Origin: Brevibacterium limosum
Lineage (GTDB): Bacteria > Actinomycetota > Actinomycetes > Actinomycetales > Brevibacteriaceae
Assembly (NCBI RefSeq): GCF_011617705.1
Contig: NZ_CP050154.1
Span: 2,914,001-2,978,000 of the forward strand
Length of the DNA stretch: 64,000 nt
Direction: 5' to 3'
A program made the translations under genes and the position numbers. Below, one piece after another: positions 24,064-33,100 of this stretch; the stretch's first letter is position 1, and each line of letters starts with the position of its first letter. Below the pieces are notes generated by a model. It saw only the letters and a program-made list of their open reading frames with translations, was not told the origin of the DNA and ran no database searches.

Positions 24064-24411
24064 ACTTCTCGCTTAGACGTGATGAACCGGTTGGGCCGGG
24101 CGATGGCCGACCCAACCAGGTCACGACTTATCCTGACGCTGCTAGATCGACCGGCCTACCCGGCAGAATTAGCCAGCGATCTGGAGCTGACCCGCTCGAA
24201 CGTATCCAACCATTTGGCATGCTTGCGCGACTGCGGCATCGTGGTCGCCGAGCCCGAGGGGCGCAAGACGCGCTATAAGATCGCCGATCCGCACCTGGCG
24301 CGGGCGCTCACCGCACTGGTCGACGTCACTCTCGCGGTGGACGAGAACGCCCCGTGCATTGATCCCGCCTGCTCGGTTCCCGGATGCGGTATAGCAAAGG
24401 TGGGCACGTGA
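24052..24411 (+). CDS. CmtR-type metal-sensing repressor, second copy
   Basis: 119 residues, closely similar to the CmtR at 20178: RLGRAMADPTRSRLILTLLD, TRSNVSNHLACLRDCGIVVA and VDENAPCIDPACSVPGC. All three candidate Cd/Pb cysteines are kept. The start is GTG. The stop overlaps the cadD start (GTGA), so it controls a short two-gene operon. Cross-talk with the first CmtR is likely given the similar operators. Confidence 0.9.
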   Translation: MLTITSRLDVMNRLGRAMADPTRSRLILTLLDRPAYPAELASDLELTRSNVSNHLACLRDCGIVVAEPEGRKTRYKIADPHLARALTALVDVTLAVDENAPCIDPACSVPGCGIAKVGT

Positions 24412-25001
24412 TCCTGACCTCGGCCCTACAGGCGATCGGCCTGTTCATCGCCACGAATATTGACGACATCATCGTGCTCTCCCTGTTCTTCGCCCGCGGC
24501 GCCGGGCAGCGCGGAACCACCGCACGAATTCTTGCCGGCCAGTACCTGGGGTTCGTGGGCATCCTGGGTGCGGCCGTGCTCGTCTCCTTGGGGGCCGGAG
24601 TATTCCTGCCTCCAGCGGTCATCCCGTACTTCGGCCTCATCCCCCTGGGGCTGGGGCTGTGGGCTGCCTGGCAGGCCTGGTGCGGAGGCGATGACGATGA
24701 CGCCGAGATCGAAGGCAAGAACGTCGCAGTCTGGACTGTGGCCGGGGTCACGTTCGCCAACGGCGGAGACAACATCGGCGTCTACGTCCCGGTCTTCCTC
24801 AACGTGGGCCCGGCCGGGGTGGTGGCCTACTGCATCGTGTTCCTCGCGCTGGTCGCGGTGCTGGTAATGCTGGCCAAGTTCGTCGCCACCCGCCCACCGA
24901 TCGCCGAAGTCCTTGAACGCTGGGAACACATCCTGTTCCCCATTGTCCTCATCGGCCTCGGTATCTTCATCCTGATCAGCGGCGGAGCATTCGGACTCTG
25001 A
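24408..25001 (+). CDS. cadD: CadD-family cadmium resistance transporter
   Basis: 197 residues, about five to six membrane segments. The N-terminal LFIATNIDDIIVLSLFFARG motif and the central FANGGDNIGVYVPVF motif are the duplicated acidic signatures of the CadD/LysE-like family. It confers Cd(II) tolerance by efflux or sequestration. A Gly/Asp-rich cytoplasmic loop (CGGDDDDAEIEGKN) lies in the middle. GTG 24408 gives a 4-base overlap with cmtR2. Convergent with tniQ, 16 bases away. Confidence 0.9.
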   Translation: MILTSALQAIGLFIATNIDDIIVLSLFFARGAGQRGTTARILAGQYLGFVGILGAAVLVSLGAGVFLPPAVIPYFGLIPLGLGLWAAWQAWCGGDDDDAEIEGKNVAVWTVAGVTFANGGDNIGVYVPVFLNVGPAGVVAYCIVFLALVAVLVMLAKFVATRPPIAEVLERWEHILFPIVLIGLGIFILISGGAFGL

Positions 25002-25017
25002 GGGCCCCGTCACCCGC

Positions 25018-26226
25018 TCACACGGATGTAACTGGTTCGCCACTAAAGCGCAAACGACGTAGCCGACAATTACCGACGCGAGAACCACGCCACTTACCGC
25101 TGCGACTCACAAAATCGTTCCGAACTCGGTGGACGTGCTCGTCGTCGTCGCTGCGGTAGAGCGTCATGAGATTGAATAGCTGGCGTGCGCTGTCCGGGTT
25201 CTGCTTGGCATCCTCGACGGCGTCGTGCAGGGCTTCGTTAAGGGATTTCGGGCATCCTGTTGTTACCAGTGGCTTGCCAGGATCAAGAGAGGTGTCGGGT
25301 TCCGGGAGGAACAATGCGGCATCGCGGCCCAGACCCGTCAGGTGACCGTTCTCGAGCACGCGCATTGCGATGGCTGCGGCTTCGAGGGTCCGCGTCTGCC
25401 TCTGCAGGGTCTGCGCTTCAAAGGGCCGCCACATCGCTTGACCGGCTCGCACGGGATATCCCGCGCGCTGCCACACCTCGCGCGTCAGCCGCTGCGCGGC
25501 ACCGCACTCGCTCATGGTTGCACCAAGCTCATCGACCACAGTGCGCAGCAGCCGGAACCACGTGCCGGCGTGGATGCGATGCCGTGGAAGGTCGACTACT
25601 CCGGCTGTCAGGGCTTGCCACGTCCGGTCGTCCATGCGCCGGATCGCCAGCGAGGCTCTCTGCGGTTCGGGGGCGCTCGATGGGTCGCGCCATGCGTAGT
25701 AATGGCCGGGCGGACCGTCGTGGTGCTCAAGCCAGCAGTGGTGGACGGGGCAGGAGAGCATCAGTGGCAGCGACCACACCACGAGGTAGGGGTGAGGAGA
25801 CGTGGAATCTCGCACACATTGTGGGCAGGTTCGGTGGTGTCGGACAGCGGCGGTCGGGACCCATGCTCGCCACGAGCTCACCGTCCGGCGACGACGGTTC
25901 CTCTCGGGCAAGAGAACGGTCAATTGCCGGATGTAGGTGCTGAACGCGTCGGGGCCAGGCTCGACGTCGTCCAAGAGCCACGGGGTGTACCCGCTGATGC
26001 TCATGCCGTGAATCCGATCGGAGCTGACTCCGGTTTGGATCGCTAGTTGCTCGATCAACCCCTCCGGTGGGGCCAGGTCGAGATCCGTATCGCGGTCGAG
26101 GGAGTAGCCGATATCGAATGCAAGATCATCGACGGTGATCCCATACCCGTCGGCGATCCGGTGCAGCCATGAGGTGAGGGCTTCACCCGGAATCGGCCGC
26201 GGATGGATCGGCCAGCGGGCGGTCAC
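25018..26226 (-). CDS. tniQ: TniQ-family transposition protein, C-terminus altered
   Basis: 402 residues. It begins TARWPIHPRPIPGEALTSWL as expected for TniQ and has the zinc-binding region CPQCVRDS ... LSCPVHHCWLEH near residues 137-170. TniQ assists target choice in Tn402/Tn7-like transposition. The last ~35 residues (FVSRSGKW onward) are encoded by the 26-bp repeat and neighbouring insertion-sequence debris, so the natural C-terminus seems replaced. It may be impaired. Its start overlaps tniB by 4 bases. Confidence 0.88.
   Translation of the reverse strand: MTARWPIHPRPIPGEALTSWLHRIADGYGITVDDLAFDIGYSLDRDTDLDLAPPEGLIEQLAIQTGVSSDRIHGMSISGYTPWLLDDVEPGPDAFSTYIRQLTVLLPERNRRRRTVSSWRAWVPTAAVRHHRTCPQCVRDSTSPHPYLVVWSLPLMLSCPVHHCWLEHHDGPPGHYYAWRDPSSAPEPQRASLAIRRMDDRTWQALTAGVVDLPRHRIHAGTWFRLLRTVVDELGATMSECGAAQRLTREVWQRAGYPVRAGQAMWRPFEAQTLQRQTRTLEAAAIAMRVLENGHLTGLGRDAALFLPEPDTSLDPGKPLVTTGCPKSLNEALHDAVEDAKQNPDSARQLFNLMTLYRSDDDEHVHRVRNDFVSRSGKWRGSRVGNCRLRRLRFSGEPVTSV
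25086..25111 (-). repeat. 26-bp repeat, copy C, inside the tniQ 3' end
   Basis: On the minus strand it reads TGTGAGTCGCAGCGGTAAGT; three of the 26 bases differ from copies A and B. It points the opposite way to copy B at 13607, so the 11.5 kb between them is bounded by inverted copies. GCTTTAGTGGC further in (about 25040) is also shared with copy A. Confidence 0.65.
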
Positions 26227-27140
26227 ATCAGCTCGCGTTCAAACAATCGCCGCCGCTCTGTGGGGCCAACGTAGTCGGCCATCGTCAGCGTCCGGTGGTT
26301 GATCGTCTCAGCGCCGGACTCGACGGCCGCGACCGCGGCCGCGGTCAGCAGGTGCGCAAGCTCACCGATCGTTCCTTCACTGCGGGCGAGCAAGTACTGC
26401 GTCATGTCGTCGGTCTCGATGCGGGAGGGCCGCCGCAATGGGAAGGCCGCCGCGAAGCTGGCCAACAGCGACCGGGCGTCCTCGCCTGCCTTCCAGACAG
26501 GCAGCACGAACGGCTCGAACCGATTCTCCAGTTGGTCGTCCGAGCGTATCGCCAGGTATGCCTCACGGGTGCCGACTCCCACGAGCGGGATGCGCAGCTC
26601 GTTGCCAAGGAATCGCAAGAGGTTCAAGAACTCTCGACGGACGTCACCACGTCCAGCAAGCACATTGTGCAGCTCATCGATCACCAGCATCTGCACACCG
26701 ACCTCGCGCAGTAGGGAGAGTGCGAGGCGCTCGAGCTCGATCACACGAGGGCGCGGCCGTAGCGGCGCGCCGAGGGCTGCGAGGATTGCTGTATAGAACC
26801 GCAACGGGGACGGCTCCGAGGGCATCTGAACGCACAGCACCGGGATGTGTTCCCGATCCAACTCAGTCGTGGGCAGGTGCTGTCGACGGAATCTCTCGAT
26901 GATCATGGACTTGCCGTTATTCGTCGGCCCCACCAGCAGCAGGTTGGGCATGCGTTGCTTCCGTGGCCACCCGAGCAGCGTTTCCAACCGCCCGACAGCC
27001 TCGACGGCTTTCGGGTAGCCGATCCAGCGGTCGGCTCGAATCCTGTGGACCCGCTCGGCAGCTGGCAGCCGCGCCGTCGACTGTGCAGATGGATGCAGAT
27101 GCGACAGATCCGGTGGCTGGTCCTCGTCGACTGTCACCAT
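26223..27140 (-). CDS. tniB: TniB AAA ATPase, transposition target-selection protein
   Basis: 305 residues. Walker A LVGPTNNGKSMIIERF near residue 83, Walker B MLVIDELHNVLAG near 155, and sensor region IPLVGVGTREAYLAI. TniB belongs to the AAA+ family that includes MuB and TnsC and activates the TniA transposase. It overlaps tniA by 7 bases and tniQ by 4, the typical operon layout. Complete, no frameshift seen. Confidence 0.93.
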   Translation of the reverse strand: MVTVDEDQPPDLSHLHPSAQSTARLPAAERVHRIRADRWIGYPKAVEAVGRLETLLGWPRKQRMPNLLLVGPTNNGKSMIIERFRRQHLPTTELDREHIPVLCVQMPSEPSPLRFYTAILAALGAPLRPRPRVIELERLALSLLREVGVQMLVIDELHNVLAGRGDVRREFLNLLRFLGNELRIPLVGVGTREAYLAIRSDDQLENRFEPFVLPVWKAGEDARSLLASFAAAFPLRRPSRIETDDMTQYLLARSEGTIGELAHLLTAAAVAAVESGAETINHRTLTMADYVGPTERRRLFERELM

Positions 27141-28810
27141 TGTTCAATCTCCTCGAAGCGGGCCGCAGGCCGCATCGCGCCCGGTTCCGGCGCAGTCGCC
27201 GGCGGAGCCGGTGTCGGCGCGGGAGACGCCTTTCTCGTGGTTCCCGCGTGATTACGGCGTTCAGCTTCCCGGCGGGTCCGCTTGGTGGTCTTCTCGGCGG
27301 TCTCAGAGATGTGACGCATCTGTTCGATCATCCGAAACAACGCGACCTCGTCGACTTCGGCGGCACCGCGTTCACGCAGTCGTGCCAGCGCCTGCCGGTG
27401 CTCCCACACGCTGACAGCAGGATTCGACAACGTCCGATAGGGCACCTCTAGGTATTCCTCGCCCTCAGGGTCCAGCACCCATATTCGGCTGATGTCGCGC
27501 GGGTCTCGGCGGATGATGAACTGTTCGAGACTCTCGCGACGCGCGATCCAGGGCTTGAGCACGTTGGCGAAATAACGCACGTGATCGATGACGAATCCGG
27601 TACGCGTCAGCTTCCGCCGGATCACCGGCAGGAAATCCACCAAGAACGCTGTCGGATTCGCCGTGACCACAGGAGAGCCGTCCGCGAGGACACCCTCAGC
27701 CCAGCGCCCAGCCGGAGTCAGGCCCAGCGTGCTGTGGACGGTGCCGTGGTACGCAGCCACTGCCAGGCTCAGCCACTTCTCCAGTTCGGCAAGAGTCAGT
27801 GCAGCCATTTTCTCGGAGTCATACCGGCCACGCTCACCTGGGTCCGAGAACGTCGTGCCTGGCAGCTCGTGGATCTCGCGCATTGCCGTGCCGATGACGC
27901 GTTCTACGATCCCGCCGTAATGCGGCTGGCCCAGCGGCCGGTAGTCCAGTGCGATGCCGTGCTGCTCACACCCACGGGTGAGTGCCTCGCTCTTGAACTC
28001 GGCGGCGTTATCGACGAACAACGCCTTCGGCTTCCCGCTCATCGGCCAGTCTGCTTCGATCCCGAGTCGTTCCAGCCGGGGCCGTTTATCACCGGTTGCG
28101 TGAGCTAGGCATAAGCCCACAGACACCGCCGAGGGCGGCTCCAAAGTCACGACCATGCCCACGAGACAGCGACTGCACACATCGATCGCCAACGTCAGAT
28201 ATGGGCGGCCGACAGGCTTCCGTTCCCGCTCATCGACGACGATCAGATCAATGACGGTGTGATCGATCTGTACCTGGTCCAAGATGGATCCGATCGCTGG
28301 GACGTCATCACCGGCCGACTGCAAGGGCCGCACACTGTCGGGCCCTTCTCGTCGCCGACCGACTGCTATCGGATTCATCCGTGCGATTCGCGTCTCGACC
28401 GTGTTCCGCGCCGGCACCGGCAACCCCCGCACAGCACAGACTCGGGCGATCTCGCGGTGCAGCGAAGCGATGCTTCGCTTCTGTCGCGTCAAGTACCGTG
28501 TGCGGACAAGCTCGCGAATGACCTGCTCGACCGGCTCCGACAGCCGATTACCACCCCTGCCACCGTCGGACCGTCGGCTGGCGAGATCGGTCACCAGACC
28601 AGAGCCCTGACGGTAGCGTTCCAACAGCACGTACACCTGTCGGCGAGAGATTCCCAGCTCGACGGCGGCTTCATCGGCAGCAGCCACCCCAACATGGTCA
28701 CGCTCGGCGAGATTGCCGATCACTTCAGCACGCAACCGAGTTTGCTCCCACTGAGCATCCGACATCGTTAAATGCCCCGGCGACGGGATCCCGTATGGTT
28801 CTTCGTCCAT
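27134..28810 (-). CDS. tniA: TniA Mu-type DDE transposase
   Basis: About 558 residues. N-terminal HTH region (LGISRQVYVLLERY), then the RNase-H-like core with catalytic acids in QIDHTVIDLIVVDE, ALFVDNAAEFKSEALTRG and GIVERVIGTAMREIHELPG, and a C-terminal basic tail (KRTRREAERRN). This is the Tn402/Tn552/Mu family. I chose ATG 28810, with AAGGAGAG upstream. It cuts and joins the transposon ends, one of which is at 28927-28952 just before the gene. Confidence 0.93.
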   Translation of the reverse strand: MDEEPYGIPSPGHLTMSDAQWEQTRLRAEVIGNLAERDHVGVAAADEAAVELGISRRQVYVLLERYRQGSGLVTDLASRRSDGGRGGNRLSEPVEQVIRELVRTRYLTRQKRSIASLHREIARVCAVRGLPVPARNTVETRIARMNPIAVGRRREGPDSVRPLQSAGDDVPAIGSILDQVQIDHTVIDLIVVDERERKPVGRPYLTLAIDVCSRCLVGMVVTLEPPSAVSVGLCLAHATGDKRPRLERLGIEADWPMSGKPKALFVDNAAEFKSEALTRGCEQHGIALDYRPLGQPHYGGIVERVIGTAMREIHELPGTTFSDPGERGRYDSEKMAALTLAELEKWLSLAVAAYHGTVHSTLGLTPAGRWAEGVLADGSPVVTANPTAFLVDFLPVIRRKLTRTGFVIDHVRYFANVLKPWIARRESLEQFIIRRDPRDISRIWVLDPEGEEYLEVPYRTLSNPAVSVWEHRQALARLRERGAAEVDEVALFRMIEQMRHISETAEKTTKRTRREAERRNHAGTTRKASPAPTPAPPATAPEPGAMRPAARFEEIEQW

Positions 28811-28857
28811 CCCTGCCTCTCCTTTGAGAACAGGACTATTGAGCAAAAACGACTTTA

Positions 28858-28876
28858 GTGCACACGACTACTGAAC
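28858..28876. repeat. Subterminal transposase-binding repeat
   Basis: GTGCACACGACTACTGAAC resembles the inner part of the terminal repeat (GTGCAGGCGACTTCGGAAA), with 14 of 19 bases the same, in the same orientation. Tn402-type ends carry such extra binding sites for TniA. Confidence 0.5.
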
Positions 28877-28926
28877 GGCCAGCGTTCAACAGCCGACTGC
28901 ACAACCCCCGAGAACACGGGGCCGGA

Positions 28927-28952
28927 TGTGCAGGCGACTTCGGAAAATGACA
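28927..28952 (-). repeat. Terminal inverted repeat of the tni transposon
   Basis: Read from outside (minus strand) it begins TGTCATTTTCCGAAGTCGCC and ends TGCACA. This closely resembles the Tn402/Tn5053 end consensus as I remember it. The element extends leftward from 28952. The next outside bases are GACAG; no partner duplication can be found because the other end is missing. Confidence 0.75.
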
Positions 28953-28982
28953 GACAGGGTGTCGCTTCCTCGTCGGTGAGAC

Positions 28983-29008
28983 GTCTCGTATCCCTAGAGA
29001 TGCGAGAC
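28983..29008. promoter_or_regulatory. Hairpin between the transposon end and the DUF4062-like gene
   Basis: GTCTCGTATC, loop CCTAGA, GATGCGAGAC: 10-bp stem with one G-T pair. It ends 84 bases before the next gene and may be an operator, attenuator or the terminator of something lost. No T run follows. Confidence 0.4.
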
Positions 29009-29092
29009 TCATGATTGCTGTTAAAGACTAAATTGCGGGCAATCAGACTCAACACCAGTATCTGTGCCCGTGCTCTGCCATACCATGGCGTC

Positions 29093-29950
29093 ATGACTTA
29101 TGTTGCGAATGTCCTGCGCGTGATGATTGCGTCTCCTGCTGACACTGTCGAAGCTCGGAATGCGGTTGAAGCCGCGATCTATAGTTGGAATCACGCGAAC
29201 GCCCAGAACAAACAGATCATCCTTCAGCCGTGGCGGTGGGAGACCTCGTCAGTACCTCAGCTCGGCGACCATCCTCAGTCATTAATAAATGCCCAGGGAG
29301 TAGATGAATCCGATCTCGTTTTCGCGCTGTTCGGTGGCCGGCTCGGTTCGCCAACTCCGGGCGCGGTATCGGGAACTGTCGAGGAGATCGAGCGCGCCCT
29401 GGAGCAGAAAAAACCTGTGCACCTCTACTTCTCAACTGCTCCATTGCCCAACGATGTCGACACGGAACAGCTGGAAGGACTCCGAGACTTTAAGCAACAG
29501 ATTCAAGCAAAGGGACTTCTCGGCGAATTCAGCAACGTGTCCCAGCTCGAACACGAGATCTGGAAGGCCATCGAATTCGACATCACCACCCTCGATCTTG
29601 GAACACCGGCGTTGGACCGTCCAAACAGCGGAGTTCGTTTCCAGGTTCAACCCCAACAGGAACGCGAGATCAGGGATTACGATAAGAAGGGAAAACCGCG
29701 ATACAAAACTCGGCGTTGGATCGATGTCACCAACTCCGGCGACACTGACGCGCAGGACGTCACTTTCGAATCTGCTGGTGAAAACCCCAGCATGATCGTT
29801 CTAAGCGGTTCACTGCCAACAATTATCCATGCCAACCAGACTCGCCGCGTCAATGTCGACCATGTGATGGCTGGCAGTGATGCAGATATCCTCCGCGTTC
29901 GTTGGTCCAGTGAGGGCGAGCCCCAGCAGCAAGACTTTCACGTCGGTTGA
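29093..29950 (+). CDS. Stand-alone DUF4062-like (TIR/SLOG-type fold) protein, candidate defence effector
   Basis: 285 residues. The N-terminus RVMIASPADTVEARNAVEAA, followed by IYSWN, WRWETSSVP and ESDLVFALFGGRLGSPT, matches the DUF4062 domain, common in NTPase and NLR-like immune proteins and in TIR-related effectors. After residue ~190 comes a beta-rich domain (VTNSGDTDAQDVTFESAG, ADILRVRWSSEG) resembling an adhesin or Ig-like module. There is no membrane segment. The gene is alone, between the transposon end and the conjugation backbone, on the strand opposite to both. Immunity is inferred from domain and location only. Confidence 0.65.
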   Translation: MTYVANVLRVMIASPADTVEARNAVEAAIYSWNHANAQNKQIILQPWRWETSSVPQLGDHPQSLINAQGVDESDLVFALFGGRLGSPTPGAVSGTVEEIERALEQKKPVHLYFSTAPLPNDVDTEQLEGLRDFKQQIQAKGLLGEFSNVSQLEHEIWKAIEFDITTLDLGTPALDRPNSGVRFQVQPQQEREIRDYDKKGKPRYKTRRWIDVTNSGDTDAQDVTFESAGENPSMIVLSGSLPTIIHANQTRRVNVDHVMAGSDADILRVRWSSEGEPQQQDFHVG

Positions 29951-30108
29951 TTCGGTCCAGACGACCCACGAACGCTGCTGCTGAGGCAATGAATATCGAC
30001 TGGCACCCGCCAACCGGTCCCCGACCACACCGACAGTTCTCTGTGGACGACAAACGACCCGCAGAATGCGTTCACCCCACAAATTTTGGGGGCCGCCAGC
30101 GATAGCCG

Positions 30109-33100
30109 TCAGTCCAGCCCAACAGATACTGTCGCCTGGGCACCGACACTGACGCTGGCTCCCGCCGGGACAGCAGAACCATTCGGTGCCTGTTCCTCCA
30201 GTTCGGTTTTTGCCCGGTCGAGGTGCCGATTCTGAGCAGCCACTCGTTCCTCCACCGACGCATCAGCGTCGGTGAGGCCATGATCAGGAGCACGCAGCAC
30301 CCCGTGACACGCAGCCACCGAAGCGACCACACCCGCGACGTGGTAAGGTTTCCGCTCAATCAATTCCGAGAGCTTATTCGCCTGTTCGGCATCCTCGGAC
30401 TGCCCGATTGCGGTCGCCATCTCATCGGGTGTCAGCCGTTTGGCCAGAACACTGGATGCTCTCACCCACCCGGTCATCAGTTTCTGTTCCTCGGGGTTTG
30501 ACATCGCTCGCGCCCGGTCTGCCAACGCTGCGCCCGGCACGGCTTTGCCCAGCCGGCCTTGGGCCTCGGCTTCCCAGTTGCGAAACGTGGTCAGTTCCTC
30601 GTCGTACCCCTCCAGGATCAGGCTCACGTTCTCTAGCCCGTCTGATCCCCGTGTGGTTTCCAGCATGCGTAGGGCTTTCATGTATTCGACCATGTGATCG
30701 GCTCCGGCGGCGGCCGCGATTCGGTATTCGTGTTGATCACGCATCCGATCTTCTAAGCGCGGCATTTGCTCGGCCAGAAATGCGTCCGTCATGAACTGTG
30801 CTGGCACCTTCGACTCATGGGCTCGACCGATCGAGTTCATCGCGGATATCACCAACTGTTTCTTCGCCTGGAGCAAGTTGGCGTGCGCCTCAGTCGGTGC
30901 CTCGTCACTGGCTGCGTCGTAGCCTCGTGCCGCTGACGCCAGTTCTTTCGTGCACCGGCTTGTTTGCCGCCAGAACGTTGTCATCGCCGCTGCTCTCCGC
31001 AACGGATGCTCAGCCTCCGCCTGGTATGTCTGTGCCGCGGCACTCAACCGCTCTGAGACCAACCGGGCGATAGTGTCGGCCCGGCCACTCGGATCCGGTT
31101 TCGGCTCACGGTCACGCACCTGAAGGGTCTGGTCCGCTTCGTCTGCGCTCAGCCCCGCAAAGCGGACCCCATTCGCCTTCTCAACGGTCTTGGCGGAGTC
31201 GGCTGCCTGTTCGGCCGGTGTTGGCCCCACAGTGTCGTCAACCGATACGCCAGCGACCGCCTTAGTCTCCTTGTCGGCTGCGGCCGTGGTTTCACTGGTT
31301 CCGACTCCCCCTCCATGAGGGTTCACGGCCTCATCGATGTTGTCCGGTTCTGTCTTCCGCCCGTTCTCTGCTGTGTCGGCCTCCGCGATCTTTCGATCGA
31401 TTTCGGCCAACTGCTGTCGAGCCTGCTGAAGTTCGTCTGCTTGCTTGAAGGGTTTGCCCAACTGGCCGTCGATCGATTCCACCTCTGCATCGAGTTCGGC
31501 CTTGTTCGTCTGCATCCGCCCCAGGACGCGATCGAGTCCGATCACTTTGTTCTCCACCAGGTGTGCAACGTCCTTGATCTTCGACTCGTTCGTGTTCCAG
31601 TCCATCGGGAAGGCCACGATCACCTCCGAGGCATCGACGCCTGCCCCTGTGTCTAACAGGGTCACCTTGATCTGCCGAGAATGGCTGGCCTCATCGAGAA
31701 TGACTGTCGCTTCCGCATCAAGACCACCGATACGGATGCCCCTGACCGTCTGTCCGGTCATCTGAGTCGATTCCATCGACCGTGACATCAGCTCATAGAT
31801 CGCTCGAGATGCCTTCTTCCGTTCGTCATACACACGTCCATCGATCGTGGCTTTGAATGCTTCCCCTCGCGTGTCCACCCGACGAGCGACTGCCGCCTCA
31901 ACCGTTGGCAGCGCCTTGTTCAGGTACATCCGACGCTGCTCTGCGGCTGCTTTCCGGAACTTCAGTCCCTCCTGTGCCCGATCATGACCACGCGACCGAC
32001 GGGCCAGCTTCTGCACCGTCACGTCCAGCTCCGTGCGCTCCATCAGCAGCGGGTTGCCCGACGACGCCGCCATCAGTTGTTGCGCGTCCAAGGCCATGTC
32101 GCCGGGATCATCGAGCTCGCGGACATCCAGCCGGCCCCGCATCACCTGCGCGATCGCGCTGGCCTTGCGCGTGATGATGTCCCAGGACGTCGAATCGAAT
32201 GTGTTCTCCGTGGCGTACCGGTAGATCTGAATCTCAGGGTTCTCATTGCCCTGTCGCAGAATCCGTCCGTCACGTTGCTCGAGCATGTCCGGCCTCCATG
32301 GGCAATCCACATGATGCATCGCGATCGCCCGGTTCTGGATATTGGCACCGGTGCCCATCTTCTCGCTTGACCCAATGAGCACATCCAGCCCGCCCTCACG
32401 TGCGGCCTTGAACAGCTTTGCCCGCTGCTCATCGTCTTTGGCATCGTGAATGAACGCGATCCGAGACCGGTCCATCCCGTGCCGGGTCACCAGAGCCGAT
32501 TTGATCTGGTCATAGGCGTTCCATTCCTCATCGTTGGGTGTGGCCAGGTCACAGAACACCAGCTGCAGGGCTCCGCGGTGCTCACTGATCTCCTGCGTAC
32601 CGGGCACGGTGTATTCGTTGTCCCGGTTCTCCTTCCAGATTCGTCCGATCCGCCGGGCCACGTAGTCGAGTTTGACCTCACCTCCGGTATCCATGCCCAC
32701 CAGCCGCGGATCGAGGGCGACTTTCCGCCCATCGGCGTAGACAGTCAGGTGGTTGTCTGCGCCCTTCTCCGGGCGCGTTCCGGACAAAGCGTCCAACCGC
32801 TGCTCGAGGAACTCCATGTACTGGGCATGGGAATCCGTGCGAGGAATGACCACCATTTCCGGACGCCGCTCCCCCGCCTCATTCACGGCCAAGTCGGGCA
32901 GATTCAGGTTGAGATCCTCAGTCCGTTTTGTGTCGGCGAACTGGTGCCACGACGACAGCATCTCCGGAATGTTCTTGAACTTCGCGAACCGTGACTTCTG
33001 CTTCAGCCGCCCGGCGGCATCCCGCTCGATCCGCGTGATCGTCTCACCGAAGGTCGCCCCCCATTCATCGAACGATCCGACTCCGGCCTCGTCGAGGAGG

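Larger units (their letters stand above)
25018..28952 (-). mobile_element. Tn402/Tn5053-like transposon, tniABQ with one identifiable end
   Basis: Contains tniA, tniB and tniQ in the order and overlap pattern of Tn402-family elements. The end next to tniA is at 28952 and closely resembles the Tn402/Tn5053 terminal repeat as I remember it. No matching inverted end is visible to the left, and tniQ runs into a 26-bp repeat of another element, so the left end has probably been lost. A resolvase gene is not adjacent, though two resolvases lie at 1.3-3.9 kb. Confidence 0.8.
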
